A stretch of DNA of 64,000 nt from Acididesulfobacillus acetoxydans (GTDB taxonomy: Bacteria; Bacillota; Desulfitobacteriia; Desulfitobacteriales; Desulfitobacteriaceae): NCBI RefSeq assembly GCF_900016645.1, contig NZ_CDGJ01000036.1; one strand, 5' to 3'. Shown here one piece after another: positions 27,104 through 36,364 of the stretch. The notes below the pieces were generated by a model. The model had not been told where the DNA came from. It worked only from the letters and a program-made list of their open reading frames with translations, and made no database searches. The position numbers and the translations under genes are program-made. The number at the start of each line of letters is the position of its first letter. Within the stretch, counting starts at the first letter, position 1.

Positions 27104-29047
27104 ATGTCGGAAGAACGTTTTGAAGCTTTACTGGAAGAAACTCGGCTCTTTCAACCGCCGGAGGAATTCAAGGCCCAGGCTAATGTTGCCAGCACGGACG
27201 TGTATCGTGAAGCTGAGGAAGATCGTTTGGGCTTTTGGGCGAAACAAGCCGAACGGATCACTTGGTTCGAACCTTGGAAGGAAGTGCTTGATTGGCAGCC
27301 TCCTTTCGCCAAATGGTTTGTGGACGGAAAGCTCAACGCCTCGTATAATTGCCTGGATCGCCATCTCAGCGGTTGGCGCCGCAACAAGGCTGCCTTAGTC
27401 TTTGAGGGAGAGCCCGGGGACAGCCGTGTGCTCACGTATCAGGACCTGCACCGGGAGGTTTCGCAGTTTGCCAATGTACTGAAGTCTCTGGGAGTGAGAA
27501 AAGGGGATAGAGTGACTATTTACCTGCCCATGATTCCCGAGGCAGCTATTGCCATGCTGGCCTGCGCCCGGGTCGGCGCTCCGCACAGCGTGGTTTTCGG
27601 CGGGTTTAGCGCGGAGTCGTTGCGGGACCGGATTAATGACTCGCAGGCCAAAGTCCTGGTCACGTCGGACGGCAGCTATCGGCGGGGCAATATAGTTCCG
27701 CTCAAGGCCAATGCCGATGTGGCTTTGCAAGGGAGCGACAGCATAGAGCATGTCGTCGTGGTCAAGAGAACCGGGACGGACGTTAACATGCAGGAAGACC
27801 GGGACATCTGGTACCACGAAGCGATGCAAAAGGCGTCCGCGAAATGTGAAGCGGAAAGCATGGATGCCGAAGATGCGCTCTACATTCTTTATACCAGCGG
27901 CACAACCGGGAAACCGAAAGGGGTTGTACACACGACCGGAGGTTACATGGTCGGCGTTTCGGCAACCCACAGTATGATCTTCGATATTAAGGACGAGGAT
28001 GTCTTCTGGTGTACGGCCGATGTGGGCTGGGTCACGGGACACAGTTATATTGTCTATGGGCCTCTGGCGAACGGGTCGACTGTCATCATGTATGAGGGGG
28101 CTCCGGATTACCCGGCCAAAGATCGTTTTTGGCAAATCATCGAGAAATATCGGGTGACGATTCTTTACACCGCGCCGACTTCGATCCGGACGTTCATGAA
28201 GTGGGGTCCCAGTTACCCGCAAAGGCGGGATCTGTCCAGCCTGAGGCTTTTGGGAACGGTCGGCGAGCCCATCAATCCGGAAGCTTGGATGTGGTATTAT
28301 AAGTATATCGGCGGCGAGAAATGTCCGATTGTCGATACCTGGTGGCAAACCGAGACCGGCATGATCATGATGACCCCGTTGCCGGGCATCACCGCTTTAA
28401 AACCGGGTTCCTGCACGGTTCCCTTCCCGGGGATCGTAGTACAGGTTGTGGATAAAGGCGGCAATCCGGTTCCGAAAGGCAGCGGAGGATATCTGACCGT
28501 GCGTGAGCCCTGGCCGGCTATGCTGCGCACCATCTACGGAGATCCGGACCGCTATGCCAGCACCTATTACGGCACCTGGCCGGGTGTGTATTTTACCGGA
28601 GACGGAGCCAAATGGGATGAAGACGGCTACTTCTGGGTGCTGGGCAGGGTTGATGACGTGATCAACGTATCCGGGCACCGTATCGGAACCATGGAAGTCG
28701 AGAGTGCCCTCGTGGACCACCCCTCGGTCGCGGAGGCGGCCTGCATCGGGAAGACTCATGAAGTAAAAGGGCAAGCCGTGTCGGCCTTCGTCACCTTGAA
28801 AGAGAGTGTCGAAGTAACAGACGGGCTGGTGGACGAGTTAAAGGCTCACGTTGCCACGAAGATAGGAGCTTTGGCCCGGCCGGATGACATTTTCTTCACG
28901 GCCGAGCTGCCGAAAACCCGCAGCGGTAAAATTATGCGCCGTCTCCTGCGCGACATCGCCGAGGGACGCGCTTTGGGGGACACGACCACGCTGGCCGACG
29001 CTTCGGTGGTTAATTCCTTGAAGGAACAGTACAAAGACGAAGCGTGA
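27104..29047 (+). CDS. acs: Acetyl-CoA synthetase (AMP-forming)
   Basis: Activates acetate to acetyl-CoA via acetyl-adenylate; 647 residues, the typical full length. P-loop '[14 protein letters not shown]' near residue 263, '[13 protein letters not shown]' near 413, '[38 protein letters not shown]' near 500, and the acetylation-regulated catalytic Lys in '[13 protein letters not shown]' near 608. ATG 27104 has GGAGGAG six bases upstream; a longer frame from 27029 is low-complexity. With the SatP-like transporter downstream it makes an acetate uptake and activation set. Confidence 0.95.
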   Translation: MSEERFEALLEETRLFQPPEEFKAQANVASTDVYREAEEDRLGFWAKQAERITWFEPWKEVLDWQPPFAKWFVDGKLNASYNCLDRHLSGWRRNKAALVFEGEPGDSRVLTYQDLHREVSQFANVLKSLGVRKGDRVTIYLPMIPEAAIAMLACARVGAPHSVVFGGFSAESLRDRINDSQAKVLVTSDGSYRRGNIVPLKANADVALQGSDSIEHVVVVKRTGTDVNMQEDRDIWYHEAMQKASAKCEAESMDAEDALYILYTSGTTGKPKGVVHTTGGYMVGVSATHSMIFDIKDEDVFWCTADVGWVTGHSYIVYGPLANGSTVIMYEGAPDYPAKDRFWQIIEKYRVTILYTAPTSIRTFMKWGPSYPQRRDLSSLRLLGTVGEPINPEAWMWYYKYIGGEKCPIVDTWWQTETGMIMMTPLPGITALKPGSCTVPFPGIVVQVVDKGGNPVPKGSGGYLTVREPWPAMLRTIYGDPDRYASTYYGTWPGVYFTGDGAKWDEDGYFWVLGRVDDVINVSGHRIGTMEVESALVDHPSVAEAACIGKTHEVKGQAVSAFVTLKESVEVTDGLVDELKAHVATKIGALARPDDIFFTAELPKTRSGKIMRRLLRDIAEGRALGDTTTLADASVVNSLKEQYKDEA

Positions 29048-29138
29048 GCACTTGTGGTCTGTGGCGGCAAGGAATTCGATGAAGCGGTACAAACGCTCGA
29101 CCTTAGCATAAATCGGTTTAGAGCCGTATAGACTGTGT

Positions 29139-29280
29139 AAAACGGTAAAGCGGCAGAAAACGGTAAAGCGGCAGAAAACGGCGGTACAAAACGTTACTAC
29201 GGCATAAAACGGCAAAGCAATAGAAAACGGTACGGCGGCATAACAACGGTATAAAACGGTACAGGGGTGCCAACGGTAAA
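29139..29280 (+). repeat. 18-bp degenerate repeat (AAAACGGTAAAGCGGCAG)
   Basis: Two perfect 18-bp units (29139-29156, 29157-29174) are followed by about six diverged copies built on AAAACGGTA / CGGCATA. Confidence 0.7.
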
Positions 29281-29353
29281 AAGTGCAGGCCAGCGAAACG
29301 GAAGAAAACAGCATAAACTTTAGCCTCGGTAAGGCCCGGGTTCTGAACTGCGA

Positions 29354-29392
29354 GCTTCCGGGGAAAGAGAGCAAGGCTCTTTCCCCGGAAGC
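29354..29392 (+). terminator. Strong hairpin, probable acs terminator
   Basis: A 16-bp perfect inverted repeat (29354-29369 and 29377-29392, core CCGGGGAAAG) with loop AGCAAGG. It has no T run, so termination is not certain. Confidence 0.45.
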
Positions 29393-29552
29393 AGACGGGA
29401 ACAAATATTCAAAGTGTTCAGTCAAACTGGCGGCAGCTCTGGGAGTCTCAAGGGGACCGATTCGCGATAAGGTTCCCTGGGGCTCCAAGGGTTAAGCAAA
29501 TAGCCCCGGTAAAAAAAGCGATGAGAAAGGTCCGGTGAGAGAGGTCGTGGTT

Positions 29553-29680
29553 AAAGAAGATCTGGCTTAAGCAAGATCTGATGAAGTAAGGCTCGACCCA
29601 AGTAAGATTTGAGCCAAGCAAGATTCGACTTAAGCAAGATTTGCCCGAAGTAAGATTTGAGTTAAACAAGACAAAATCCG
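29553..29680 (+). repeat. 16-bp tandem repeat upstream of the acetate transporter
   Basis: Eight successive units of about 16 bases on the pattern AAG(T/C)AAGATTTGAGCC, for example at 29584, 29600, 29616, 29632 and 29648, each exactly 16 bases apart. Diverged copies continue towards 29830. Confidence 0.75.
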
Positions 29681-29910
29681 ATCTAGGAAAAACAAGAACT
29701 AACCTAAGTAAGACCGGAAGAAAACCTTATGAATTTCGGTTGAGGAAGGCCTGATTTTAAAAAAAGAATCAAGCAAGACTTAAGTCAGAAAAAGCGTGAC
29801 CCCGAAAAAATAAAGACGATCTCACAGAAGAAGACCTTGCTCAAAAAGGTCTGAAGAGCTCCCTTGGCGATGGCCATGTGAATGGGAAATAATAGGGAGG
29901 TAGAATTGAG

Positions 29911-30534
29911 ATGGCAGAAGTTACGGAAATCCGCGAAAGCTCGATTGCCGATCCCGGCCCTCTGGGCCTAGCTGGTTTTGCCCTGACAACTTTTATCCTG
30001 AGCATGTCAAATGCTCAGCTGGTACCAGCCGCGTTAGGCGCTCTCTTTGTCCCGGTCGCTCTCTTCTATGGCGGGATTGCCCAGATCCTGGCGGGCATGT
30101 GGGAATTTAAGAAAAACAATACGTTTGGGGCGGCCGCCTTTACCACGTATGGAGCATTTTGGCTGTCCTTGGCCTCAATCATTATCTTGGGAGGTCTGAA
30201 ACTTATCAGTTTCGGCAGCTCCGAGCCGATCGCCATCGGCTTATTCCTTGTCGGTTTCACCGTATTCAACACGTATATGTGGATTGCCACCTTCAGACTT
30301 AACAATGCCTTGCTGGCGGTGTTTACGTTCTTGGAGATCACTTTTATCCTGCTCGACCTGGCGAATTTCGGCTTGATGTCGCCGGTGGCCGGGGGTTACT
30401 TTGGCATTATCACGGCCATCTGCGCTTGGTATACCTCCGCCGCCGGAGTCATTAACCCCATTTACGGCCGGACGGTTTTGCCTACCGGCCCGCGTCAACG
30501 GATTGTGATCAAGTCGGGTACGGCGGCGAAGTGA
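29911..30534 (+). CDS. Acetate transporter, SatP/YaaH (GPR1/FUN34) family
   Basis: Six-helix acetate/succinate:proton symporter-type protein, 207 residues. The signature at the start of helix 1 reads D-P-G-P-L-G-L-A-G-F-A-L-T-T where most relatives have N-P-A-P-L-G-L, so the first Asn is replaced by Asp. 'YGGIAQILAGMWEFKKNNTFGAAAFTTYGAFWLS' is the second family block. ATG 29911 is preceded by GGGAGGT. Its role with acs upstream is acetate uptake; the stop codon lies inside a small mobile-element-like sequence. Confidence 0.92.
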   Translation: MAEVTEIRESSIADPGPLGLAGFALTTFILSMSNAQLVPAALGALFVPVALFYGGIAQILAGMWEFKKNNTFGAAAFTTYGAFWLSLASIIILGGLKLISFGSSEPIAIGLFLVGFTVFNTYMWIATFRLNNALLAVFTFLEITFILLDLANFGLMSPVAGGYFGIITAICAWYTSAAGVINPIYGRTVLPTGPRQRIVIKSGTAAK

Positions 30535-30650
30535 ACTTGTTCAGCTAAAGCTGAACATCACGATAGTGTCCTGTGGACACTATCGCCGAACCGCAAGCTT
30601 TCAAAGTACCACTCTCACTTGTAGAAGCGGAAGTCTCACGACCGGATAAA
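30531..30650 (+). mobile_element. Short palindrome-rich element, copy 1 (IS200/IS605-end-like)
   Basis: The sequence starts GTGAAC, has hairpin GTTCAGC-TAAA-GCTGAAC, an 11-bp central hairpin (30561-30571 with 30575-30585) and a right end ACTCTCACTTGTAGAAGCGG.. that ends CTCAC, followed by GGATAAA. A second copy of the same build and nearly the same length (108-109 bases between the GTGAA and TCAC ends) lies at 40902-41019. The right-end pattern recalls IS200/IS605 ends, so a non-autonomous derivative is likely. It overlaps the stop codon of the transporter gene. Confidence 0.65.
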
Positions 30651-30746
30651 GTTACGACTGCAAATCCGGGTGAGAGTACTTTTGACAAACGAAGTGGCGG
30701 TTGCCAAAGGCAAGCGACGGATACTAAAATAGGCCAATCGGCAGAA

Positions 30747-30779
30747 GGCTCGGGGGTTACTCCCCGAGCCCTTTTTTTT
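30747..30779 (+). terminator. Rho-independent terminator
   Basis: GGCTCGGGG (30747-30755) pairs with CCCCGAGCC (30762-30770), loop GTTACT, followed by C and eight T. It ends the transcript of the acetate transporter gene; the 90 bases before it show no riboswitch I recognise. Confidence 0.92.
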
Positions 30780-30887
30780 CATATATCCACATATACACCC
30801 ATATCCCCATGCCGCCGCGCAGCAACACCGGCTGGGGTTCGGCGTCCGCCTAATTTCTGCCGGATTCTCACTTTGTATTACATAGAC

Positions 30888-31691
30888 TCACGGAATTAAG
30901 CCCGCCTTTTTGTAGAGCGCATAGAAGTGATGAGTCGGACCGGCCCCTCGCCCGAGCGGCAGAGAGTGCTCGATGGCAACCGTGATGTAGTCTTTGGCTA
31001 GGGTGATGGCCTCTTCCACCTCCCGGCCGAGGGCAAGGTTGGCGGCGATGGCAGATGATAGGGTGCAGCCTGTTCCGTGGGTGTTCTTGGTCTCAATGCG
31101 GGCTTGAGTAAAATACAGAAACTCGCGGCCATTATAGAGAATATCTGTTGGGTTACCCTCAAGATGTCCCCCTTTTAAGAGGACATTTCTGGCGCCCAGA
31201 CGGAAAATGGCGGCGGCTGCCTCTTCCATCTGCTGCAAGTTGTCGATTCCCAAGCCGGTGATGGCTTCTGCTTCCGGAATGTTGGGAGTCACGATTTCAG
31301 CCAGTGGGAACAACTCCTTAATCAGCAGCGTTTCCGCCTCCTTCTTCAGAAGGTGGCAGCCATTTTTGGCTGCCATGACCGGATCGAGCACAATATGTTC
31401 AGGGGTGTATTTTTTGAGAGCCCCGGCGATCGTTTCAATGGTGGCGGTCTGGGAAACCATACCGATTTTTACGGCGTCCACCTCGATATCGTCAAAGACG
31501 GCTTCGATTTGTTTAGAGACCATCTCCCGGTCAATGTCTTGTACGGCCTGCACTCCCAGGGTATTCTGCGCGGTCACGGCGGTGATTACGCTCAGGCCGA
31601 ATACCCCATGGGCGGCAAAGGTCTTTAAGTCCGCTTGAATTCCGGCTCCGCCGCTGCCGTCGGAGCCGGCGATGGTCAGTACCTTCTTCAT
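30888..31691 (-). CDS. thiD: Hydroxymethylpyrimidine/phosphomethylpyrimidine kinase
   Basis: ThiD phosphorylates the thiamine pyrimidine moiety twice; 267 residues, usual length. Ribokinase-fold marks: 'LTIAGSDGSGGAGIQADLKTFAAHGVFG' at the start, 'VKIGMVSQ' near 95, 'VLDPVMAAKNGCHLL' near 120, 'TPNIPEAEAITG' near 155 and the anion-hole 'THGTGCTLSSAIAANLALG' near 215. ATG 31691 has a good GGAGGAGG upstream. No other thi gene is adjacent and I saw no TPP riboswitch in the leader. Confidence 0.95.
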   Translation of the reverse strand: MKKVLTIAGSDGSGGAGIQADLKTFAAHGVFGLSVITAVTAQNTLGVQAVQDIDREMVSKQIEAVFDDIEVDAVKIGMVSQTATIETIAGALKKYTPEHIVLDPVMAAKNGCHLLKKEAETLLIKELFPLAEIVTPNIPEAEAITGLGIDNLQQMEEAAAAIFRLGARNVLLKGGHLEGNPTDILYNGREFLYFTQARIETKNTHGTGCTLSSAIAANLALGREVEEAITLAKDYITVAIEHSLPLGRGAGPTHHFYALYKKAGLIP

Positions 31692-32074
31692 TTCGGGACC
31701 TCCTCCCGGTGCGTTTGTAAGTTTGCAGACGAGCGTGAGATTCTTACATTGACAAGCAGAGGGACCACAGCCTTCAACCTGGCCCAGAACGGTCGTTCTG
31801 ATTATATAACATAAACTGCGTTTAGGGAAGGCCCGTCATCATTTGCCCCGGCTGAGGTTTGCCCATTTTGGAGAATCGGTGCCCATGCAGGACAAAAATC
31901 GTTGAGAAAAGACAGGTTTGCGCTTATAGTGTAATCTTATAGGACATTTAAGGTTGGGAGCACCGCCATTGCTTTGGGCTTCTTATCAGGGCCGATCAAG
32001 TTTCTGTGCTCGTGAGCGCGCGGTAAGGACCGTGGTACAAACCTTAGGAGATTTAGCGAAAGGACAGGGTGACT
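31692..32074. other. Divergent intergenic region
   Basis: No gene and no recognised RNA in these 383 bases between thiD and the next plus-strand gene. A TATAGTGTAATCTTATA segment at 31925-31942 may hold the plus-strand promoter. Confidence 0.35.
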
Positions 32075-32974
32075 ATGCTGGATTACCGCCGGATCCAGAA
32101 ACTGGCAAACCGCACGACGGCGGATGTTGGGGCGAATTACGATTCGCACCGTGAGCAAACGATGCGGCGTATCCGGGAGGCGGCAGACTTGGAGAAGGCT
32201 GAGCGGAAAACGATGGCCAGGACAGGGACGGATAGCCGCATACTCGTTGCGGGGGCTGGAAATGCGAACGACTTGAATTTGCCTGAGCTGGCGGGTTTGG
32301 CGTCTGAACTGTGGCTGGTCGATATTGATGGAGACGCCATAAGCCGAGCTTTAAACGCGGCTGCCTGGGGCCGGAATGAGGAAGGCAGTATACTGGCTGA
32401 CACAAAAACTTGGATCGGCGACGCGGGCGGACTCGTCGACGGGATTGACTTGTTCCTGACACAAACGGAGAAGGATCCCGGGGATTTGGCTTGGGCGTTG
32501 TCCGAACTCGGTAAAGTTTCTTGGCTGGAAGGGTTGCCACAAGGGGCCCCGGGGGGCGTTCCCGGGCAGGGCTCCGTAGACGTTGCCATAAGCCAGTGCC
32601 TTCTGTCACAGATAGTCTGGCCTGTAACCGAAAGGATCTGGCAGGTAACCGGAATATCGTGGCAGGAAGGTCAGAGACGCTTGGCCGCAGAGGCAAAAGA
32701 GTTCCCGTACCCCCTTCTGGGGCAGGTTCTGCGCCACTTGATGCTTTCCCATTTATCTTGGCTCGCCTGGACGGTGCGGCCGGGAGGTATCGTGTTGGTC
32801 AATTCGGATGTTCGTTGGCGGGGGGTTCCGATCTGCGGAGCCAATCCGCTGGTTTTGCGGCCTGAGGCGGGGTTTTTTCCGCGGTTCGAGTGGGGCGGTG
32901 TCAAGACGTGGAAGTGGTCGGTCGAGGAATCGGTTGAGGCTTTGATTTTGTCTGTCATGGCCCGGAAGCCCTGA
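32075..32974 (+). CDS. Unrecognised protein with a Rossmann methyltransferase-like core
   Basis: I do not recognise the family. The 299-residue cytoplasmic protein has a glycine-rich motif 'ILVAGAGNANDLNLPELA' near residue 55 followed by an acidic strand end 'LWLVDIDGDAISRAL', which is how class I SAM-dependent methyltransferases bind SAM. A later 'SQCLLSQIVWPVTERI' and 'WTVRPGGIVLVNSDVRW' fit motif IV and post-motif strands, so it is probably a methyltransferase-fold protein of unknown substrate. Start ATG 32075 (GTG 32069 possible) behind AAAGGACAGGG. No informative neighbours. Confidence 0.7.
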   Translation: MLDYRRIQKLANRTTADVGANYDSHREQTMRRIREAADLEKAERKTMARTGTDSRILVAGAGNANDLNLPELAGLASELWLVDIDGDAISRALNAAAWGRNEEGSILADTKTWIGDAGGLVDGIDLFLTQTEKDPGDLAWALSELGKVSWLEGLPQGAPGGVPGQGSVDVAISQCLLSQIVWPVTERIWQVTGISWQEGQRRLAAEAKEFPYPLLGQVLRHLMLSHLSWLAWTVRPGGIVLVNSDVRWRGVPICGANPLVLRPEAGFFPRFEWGGVKTWKWSVEESVEALILSVMARKP

Positions 32975-33248
32975 GTGAGCGCACGGCCAAAAGGAAGTAC
33001 AACAGACCTTCCGCGCGGCGGGGGATGAAACTGCGCTGACTTGTCTAAGACTTGTCAAAGCATAGGGCGCACAAGGATGAAAGGTTACGGTAGCGGATAG
33101 ATCTTTCTGCTGTGGAAAGTCGTTGGCATAAGGTTGACCAAGAGGCTCAGCCGCATGCCCCCGGCTTTTGCCGGCTTCAGCCATGGGGAGATTCAGAAGG
33201 GCCAGGATGCAGGATGAGTACGATTATGAAGGCGATGGGGGCTGGGTC

Positions 33249-33728
33249 ATGAGTACAGAAATAGAGCGCAAGTTCCTCGTATTTAAAGAAAAACTGCCTG
33301 AGCTCAAGGGAGGGCAGCACTTCGTCCAGGGGTATCTGCAGCGCGAGCCGCAAATTCGCTTTCGCCTCAGCGGCGACCGGGCCGTGCTGGCGATTAAGAC
33401 GCTTAAGCCCGATGGCAGCCGTTTTGAGTTCGAAGCGGAAAAATCCTTTGCCTCTGCGGAAGAGCGCCGGACGCTGTGCGAGCTGGCCATTGTTCCGCTA
33501 ATTGAAAAAACCCGCTATTCTCTCCCCCACGGTTCCCTCATTTGGGAAGTCGATGTCTATGCGGGAGAAAATACGGGTCTGGTTACGGTAGATGTAGAGA
33601 TGCCCAGTCTGGATTACCCGCTCCGCTTTCCGGAGTGGGTGAATGCGGAGGCGGAGATCACTCAGGATCCACGCTATTTTAACTATAACTTAGCGCAGAG
33701 GCCTTTTGAGCGTTGGCAGGAGAAATGA
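33249..33728 (+). CDS. CYTH domain protein (triphosphate tunnel metalloenzyme)
   Basis: Member of the CYTH / triphosphate tunnel superfamily, 159 residues. The family start M-S-T-E-I-E-R-K-F-L with the E-x-E-x-K triphosphate-binding motif is at the N-terminus; 'QIRFRLSGDRAVLAIKTL' and 'RFEFEAEKSF' supply further charged tunnel residues, and 'RYSLPHGSLIWEVDVYAGENTGLVTVDVEMP' completes the barrel. Bacterial members are mostly inorganic tripolyphosphatases, sometimes adenylate cyclases. An in-frame ATG at 33207 would add 14 acidic residues. Confidence 0.88.
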   Translation: MSTEIERKFLVFKEKLPELKGGQHFVQGYLQREPQIRFRLSGDRAVLAIKTLKPDGSRFEFEAEKSFASAEERRTLCELAIVPLIEKTRYSLPHGSLIWEVDVYAGENTGLVTVDVEMPSLDYPLRFPEWVNAEAEITQDPRYFNYNLAQRPFERWQEK

Positions 33729-34104
33729 GGACTTAGGAAAAGGACCTTCAATGGTCATGTTCTACGGACGTCTCGAGCGTGGTAATGGGATGTCCTTATT
33801 TCCCAGTGGCAGAGGGTAATCCGCCCAGGACCTTGACAGTTTACTCAAAACAGCGCAACTGATCACGGCAATGAGGGTGAGTGGCAGGACTACTCGAAAC
33901 GGAAAAAGAATGTCAGTGTGAAGCCTAACCTCCAGCTTTCCGTATACTTGACGATCCGCCCTTTGACCCAGAAGATGAACTTCTGGTTGAGCCGGTGATA
34001 TCCGAGCAGAGAGAGTTGAGAGACAGCTACATTCCAGAGGCTGTTTTCGAGTACAATAGGAGAGTAGAATGGAATTGGAGCCGATTTTAGAAGGGGGAGA
34101 TGGC
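33729..34104. other. Intergenic region with a possible gene remnant
   Basis: No intact gene in 376 bases. A 50-codon open stretch on the plus strand from about 33943 to 34089 (reading D-P-P-F-D-P-E-D-E-L-L-V-E-P...) has protein-like composition but no start codon and no relative that I recognise; it could be a decayed fragment. Confidence 0.3.
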
Positions 34105-34428
34105 ATGTTAGTCGTTACCACTGAGAACATAAGAGGCTATGAGGTGACCGATGTCAAAGGCCAGGTATTCGGAGTTGTGGTTCGCAGCCGGGGTTTAGGC
34201 GGGAATGTGGTAGCCGGTTTACGCAGTCTGGTCGGCGGGGAAATCCATGAATACACGGCCTTGCTGGAAGACACCCGTAAACAAGCGGTTGACCGCTTGG
34301 TGAGCAATGCGCAAGCCATGGGCGCTAATGCGGTCGTCATGATGAGATTTGATTCCAGTGAAATTGGGCAGACCATGAGTGAAATTGTGGCCTATGGGAC
34401 AGCGGTGGTCGTAGAGAAGAAGGGCTAA
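34105..34428 (+). CDS. YbjQ/UPF0145 family protein
   Basis: Small conserved protein of 107 residues, full length for the family (COG0393). 'MLVVTTENIRGYEVTDVKGQVFGVVVRSRGLGGNVVAGLRSLVGGEIHEYTALL' region and 'ARDRLVSNAQAMGANAVVMMRFDSSEIG' type helix-strand are standard. Homologues form pentamers and have been called heavy-metal-binding, but the function is unknown. ATG 34105 follows GAAGGGGGA; an earlier ATG at 34069 would add 12 residues. Confidence 0.9.
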   Translation: MLVVTTENIRGYEVTDVKGQVFGVVVRSRGLGGNVVAGLRSLVGGEIHEYTALLEDTRKQAVDRLVSNAQAMGANAVVMMRFDSSEIGQTMSEIVAYGTAVVVEKKG

Positions 34429-34485
34429 AATGGGGATAGCACTGAGGGTCGATTTGCTGATTTTTGCTGGGCTGATCATTCTTGC

Positions 34486-36207
34486 TTAGAAGTCGAAAAC
34501 CTGATCGATTTCTTCATCCGTAAAGTCCCAGGTGGCATTGTGGGGCGGGCATTTCTCTTTGAAGAACTCCGGAAGGCGATCATCTTTGTTCGTGAAGCCG
34601 GCGGCTCGGTTGAAAGCGCGTTCGGTACGGAGGACGGTTTTACCCAATTCCGAAATGTCGTCACCCGTTAAGCTCAAACCATATTGGGCATTGAGCATAT
34701 CCACGATGGCGTCAAAGGCCGCAGGGATGTCGAGGACGGCAAAGGCCACGAAAAGGCATAAGCCCGCACTATCGATGGCGGCAGTAGCAATCTGCAGGTT
34801 GCGTGACAATTCGACTTGTCCTTGTTTCTGCAAGGGATCGACATAGCCTCCGACTTTTAAAATGTTGGCAGTGACAGCATACCCTGCCGTATGGTCCGCT
34901 CCCATGGGTGAGGTGGCAAACGTCAGGCCCTGTCCTTTGACGACCCGCGGGTCATAGGCCGGTATCCCCTGTCCTTTGACCACTGGGACACGTGTCACTC
35001 CTAAGGCTCTGCCGGTAAAAGCAGCCCCATTGCCAAGGATACGGCCCAAGTAGCTGCCTTTCTGTACTTCACTGAGCAGATTCAAGAGGCCTTGGCCGTC
35101 ACCGAAGGGAATGACGCCGCCTTCCATGGCCACACCTACGGTTACCGCCGCTTCAATGGAGTCCAGCCCGATATCATCACAAATCCGGTCCGCTTGGGCA
35201 ATGATATCCAAATCGTCGATCAGGCAGCCGGCCCCGAAGCCCCAAATCGTCTCATACTCAAAGCCGGAAGTAACATAATTTCCCTCTGGGTCATTATAGA
35301 CTTGAGAACAACGAATCATGCAACCCAGATGACAGGCATGGGTCGGCTTGCCTTTGCGGGCCAGGATTGTGTCATATAGGGTTTCCCCGCTGATTTTGTC
35401 GGCGCCGAAAAAATTGCCGCGCCGGAAGTTTTGGGTTGGCAGGCCGCCCGCTTCATTCATGATATTGATGAGTATATCTGTCCCATATTGGGGCAGCCCC
35501 TGGCCCGTCACCGCGTGTTCGGTCAGGGCCTGGGCAAAAGCCTTGGCCGCCGCGCGGAATTTCTCGCCATTGACCAGCTCCGGCCCCGAGGAGTGGCTAT
35601 CATCGATGGCAATATATTTGATTTGTTTCGAACCCATGACAGCGCCCATGCCGCCCCGCCCGGCGCTGCGCAGGTTGCCGTCCGGATCTTTTACTGAGAT
35701 GTTGGCGGCCGTCATCCGATATTCGCCCGCCTGGCCAATCGTGAGCACGCCCACATCAGCGCCGTATTTTTCACTCACCCTGTGAACGACCTCATAGTTA
35801 CCTTTGCCAACAAGCTCTTTCTCTTCAGTAATTATCACGCCTTGGCTGTTGATGTGGATGCAGTAAAAGGCTTTCCCCGGCGGCTTGCCCTCTATGATGA
35901 CTGCCTTGATGCCGAGCCGCGTCAATTTCTGAGCCGCACTGCCCCCGGCATTGCTTTCTTTGATCCCTCCGGTGAGCGGGCTTTTCGCACCGACAGAAAG
36001 ACGTCCGGAATTGGGCGCAGTAGTCGCAGACAAGAGTCCCGGCGCTAATATTAATTTGTTGTTGGCTCCCAATGGGTGGCACAACGGGTCAACTTCCTTA
36101 GCCACTATGGCCGAAGACAAAGCCCGCCCCCCGAGTGCCCGCCATTCCGGCGGAACCTCCTCTGTAACGGCTGTTAAATGGGTCAGGTTGATGCGGTAGA
36201 TTTTCAT
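34486..36207 (-). CDS. Aldehyde:ferredoxin oxidoreductase family tungstoenzyme
   Basis: Tungsten-pyranopterin oxidoreductase, expected to oxidise aldehydes to acids with ferredoxin. Length 573 residues. N-terminal bis-pterin domain includes 'GRLSVGAKSPLTGGIKESNAGG'; [4Fe-4S] ligands are Cys292, Cys296 and Cys300 ('CHLGCMIRC', the C-x3-C-x3-C spacing of many clostridial members) plus Cys484 ('DSAGLCLF'). 'GFEYETIWG' near 318 and 'GADHTAGY' with His439 match catalytic Glu and His of characterised members. A sigma-54 promoter precedes it and a sigma-54 activator gene is divergent; molybdopterin and tungstate genes lie beyond. The aldehyde is unknown. Confidence 0.92.
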   Translation of the reverse strand: MKIYRINLTHLTAVTEEVPPEWRALGGRALSSAIVAKEVDPLCHPLGANNKLILAPGLLSATTAPNSGRLSVGAKSPLTGGIKESNAGGSAAQKLTRLGIKAVIIEGKPPGKAFYCIHINSQGVIITEEKELVGKGNYEVVHRVSEKYGADVGVLTIGQAGEYRMTAANISVKDPDGNLRSAGRGGMGAVMGSKQIKYIAIDDSHSSGPELVNGEKFRAAAKAFAQALTEHAVTGQGLPQYGTDILINIMNEAGGLPTQNFRRGNFFGADKISGETLYDTILARKGKPTHACHLGCMIRCSQVYNDPEGNYVTSGFEYETIWGFGAGCLIDDLDIIAQADRICDDIGLDSIEAAVTVGVAMEGGVIPFGDGQGLLNLLSEVQKGSYLGRILGNGAAFTGRALGVTRVPVVKGQGIPAYDPRVVKGQGLTFATSPMGADHTAGYAVTANILKVGGYVDPLQKQGQVELSRNLQIATAAIDSAGLCLFVAFAVLDIPAAFDAIVDMLNAQYGLSLTGDDISELGKTVLRTERAFNRAAGFTNKDDRLPEFFKEKCPPHNATWDFTDEEIDQVFDF

Positions 36208-36349
36208 GAAACCCCTCCCTTTGCTTAGAATTCCCTCGTACTCGGATTATGGGGTCCGGACTGCCGGCGGTGCCGGGTAAGAAGGCCGCTTAGAATATGA
36301 TCCTTAGAGCCGGAGTATCAAAGTGTCGGCTCTGTAAATATTGCATATT

Positions 36350-36364
36350 GCAAGGACTGTGCCA
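36350..36364 (-). promoter_or_regulatory. Sigma-54 promoter for the AOR gene
   Basis: On the minus strand TGGCAC (36364-36359), five bases, TTGC (36353-36350) is an exact -24/-12 consensus. Transcription would start near 36339, leaving a leader of about 130 bases before the AOR ATG at 36207. Confidence 0.85.

Larger units (their letters stand above)
29048..29910 (+). other. Repeat-rich intergenic region between acs and the acetate transporter
   Basis: An unusually long spacer of 863 bases with no credible gene. It consists of AAAACGG-type units (29139-29280), a strong hairpin (29354-29392), a G/C hairpin before a run of A (around 29478-29518) and a 16-bp purine-rich tandem array (29553-29680). 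The 216-codon open frame on the minus strand through it is a by-product of the repeats. Confidence 0.6.

Noticed and set aside
28838..29488. 216-codon open frame on the minus strand
   Set aside because: It runs through the end of acs and the AAAACGG repeats; the residue pattern is repetitive and there is no ribosome site.
30651..30746. Riboswitch between the mini-element and the terminator
   Set aside because: It is downstream of the transporter gene and ends in its terminator; the next gene is on the other strand, so no controlled gene exists.
31692..31830. TPP riboswitch upstream of thiD
   Set aside because: The CTGAGA and ACCTGATC-type conserved elements are not present.
33762..34130. 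122-codon minus-strand frame
   Set aside because: No ribosome site and antisense to the start of the YbjQ gene; a short hydrophobic stretch is the only protein-like feature.
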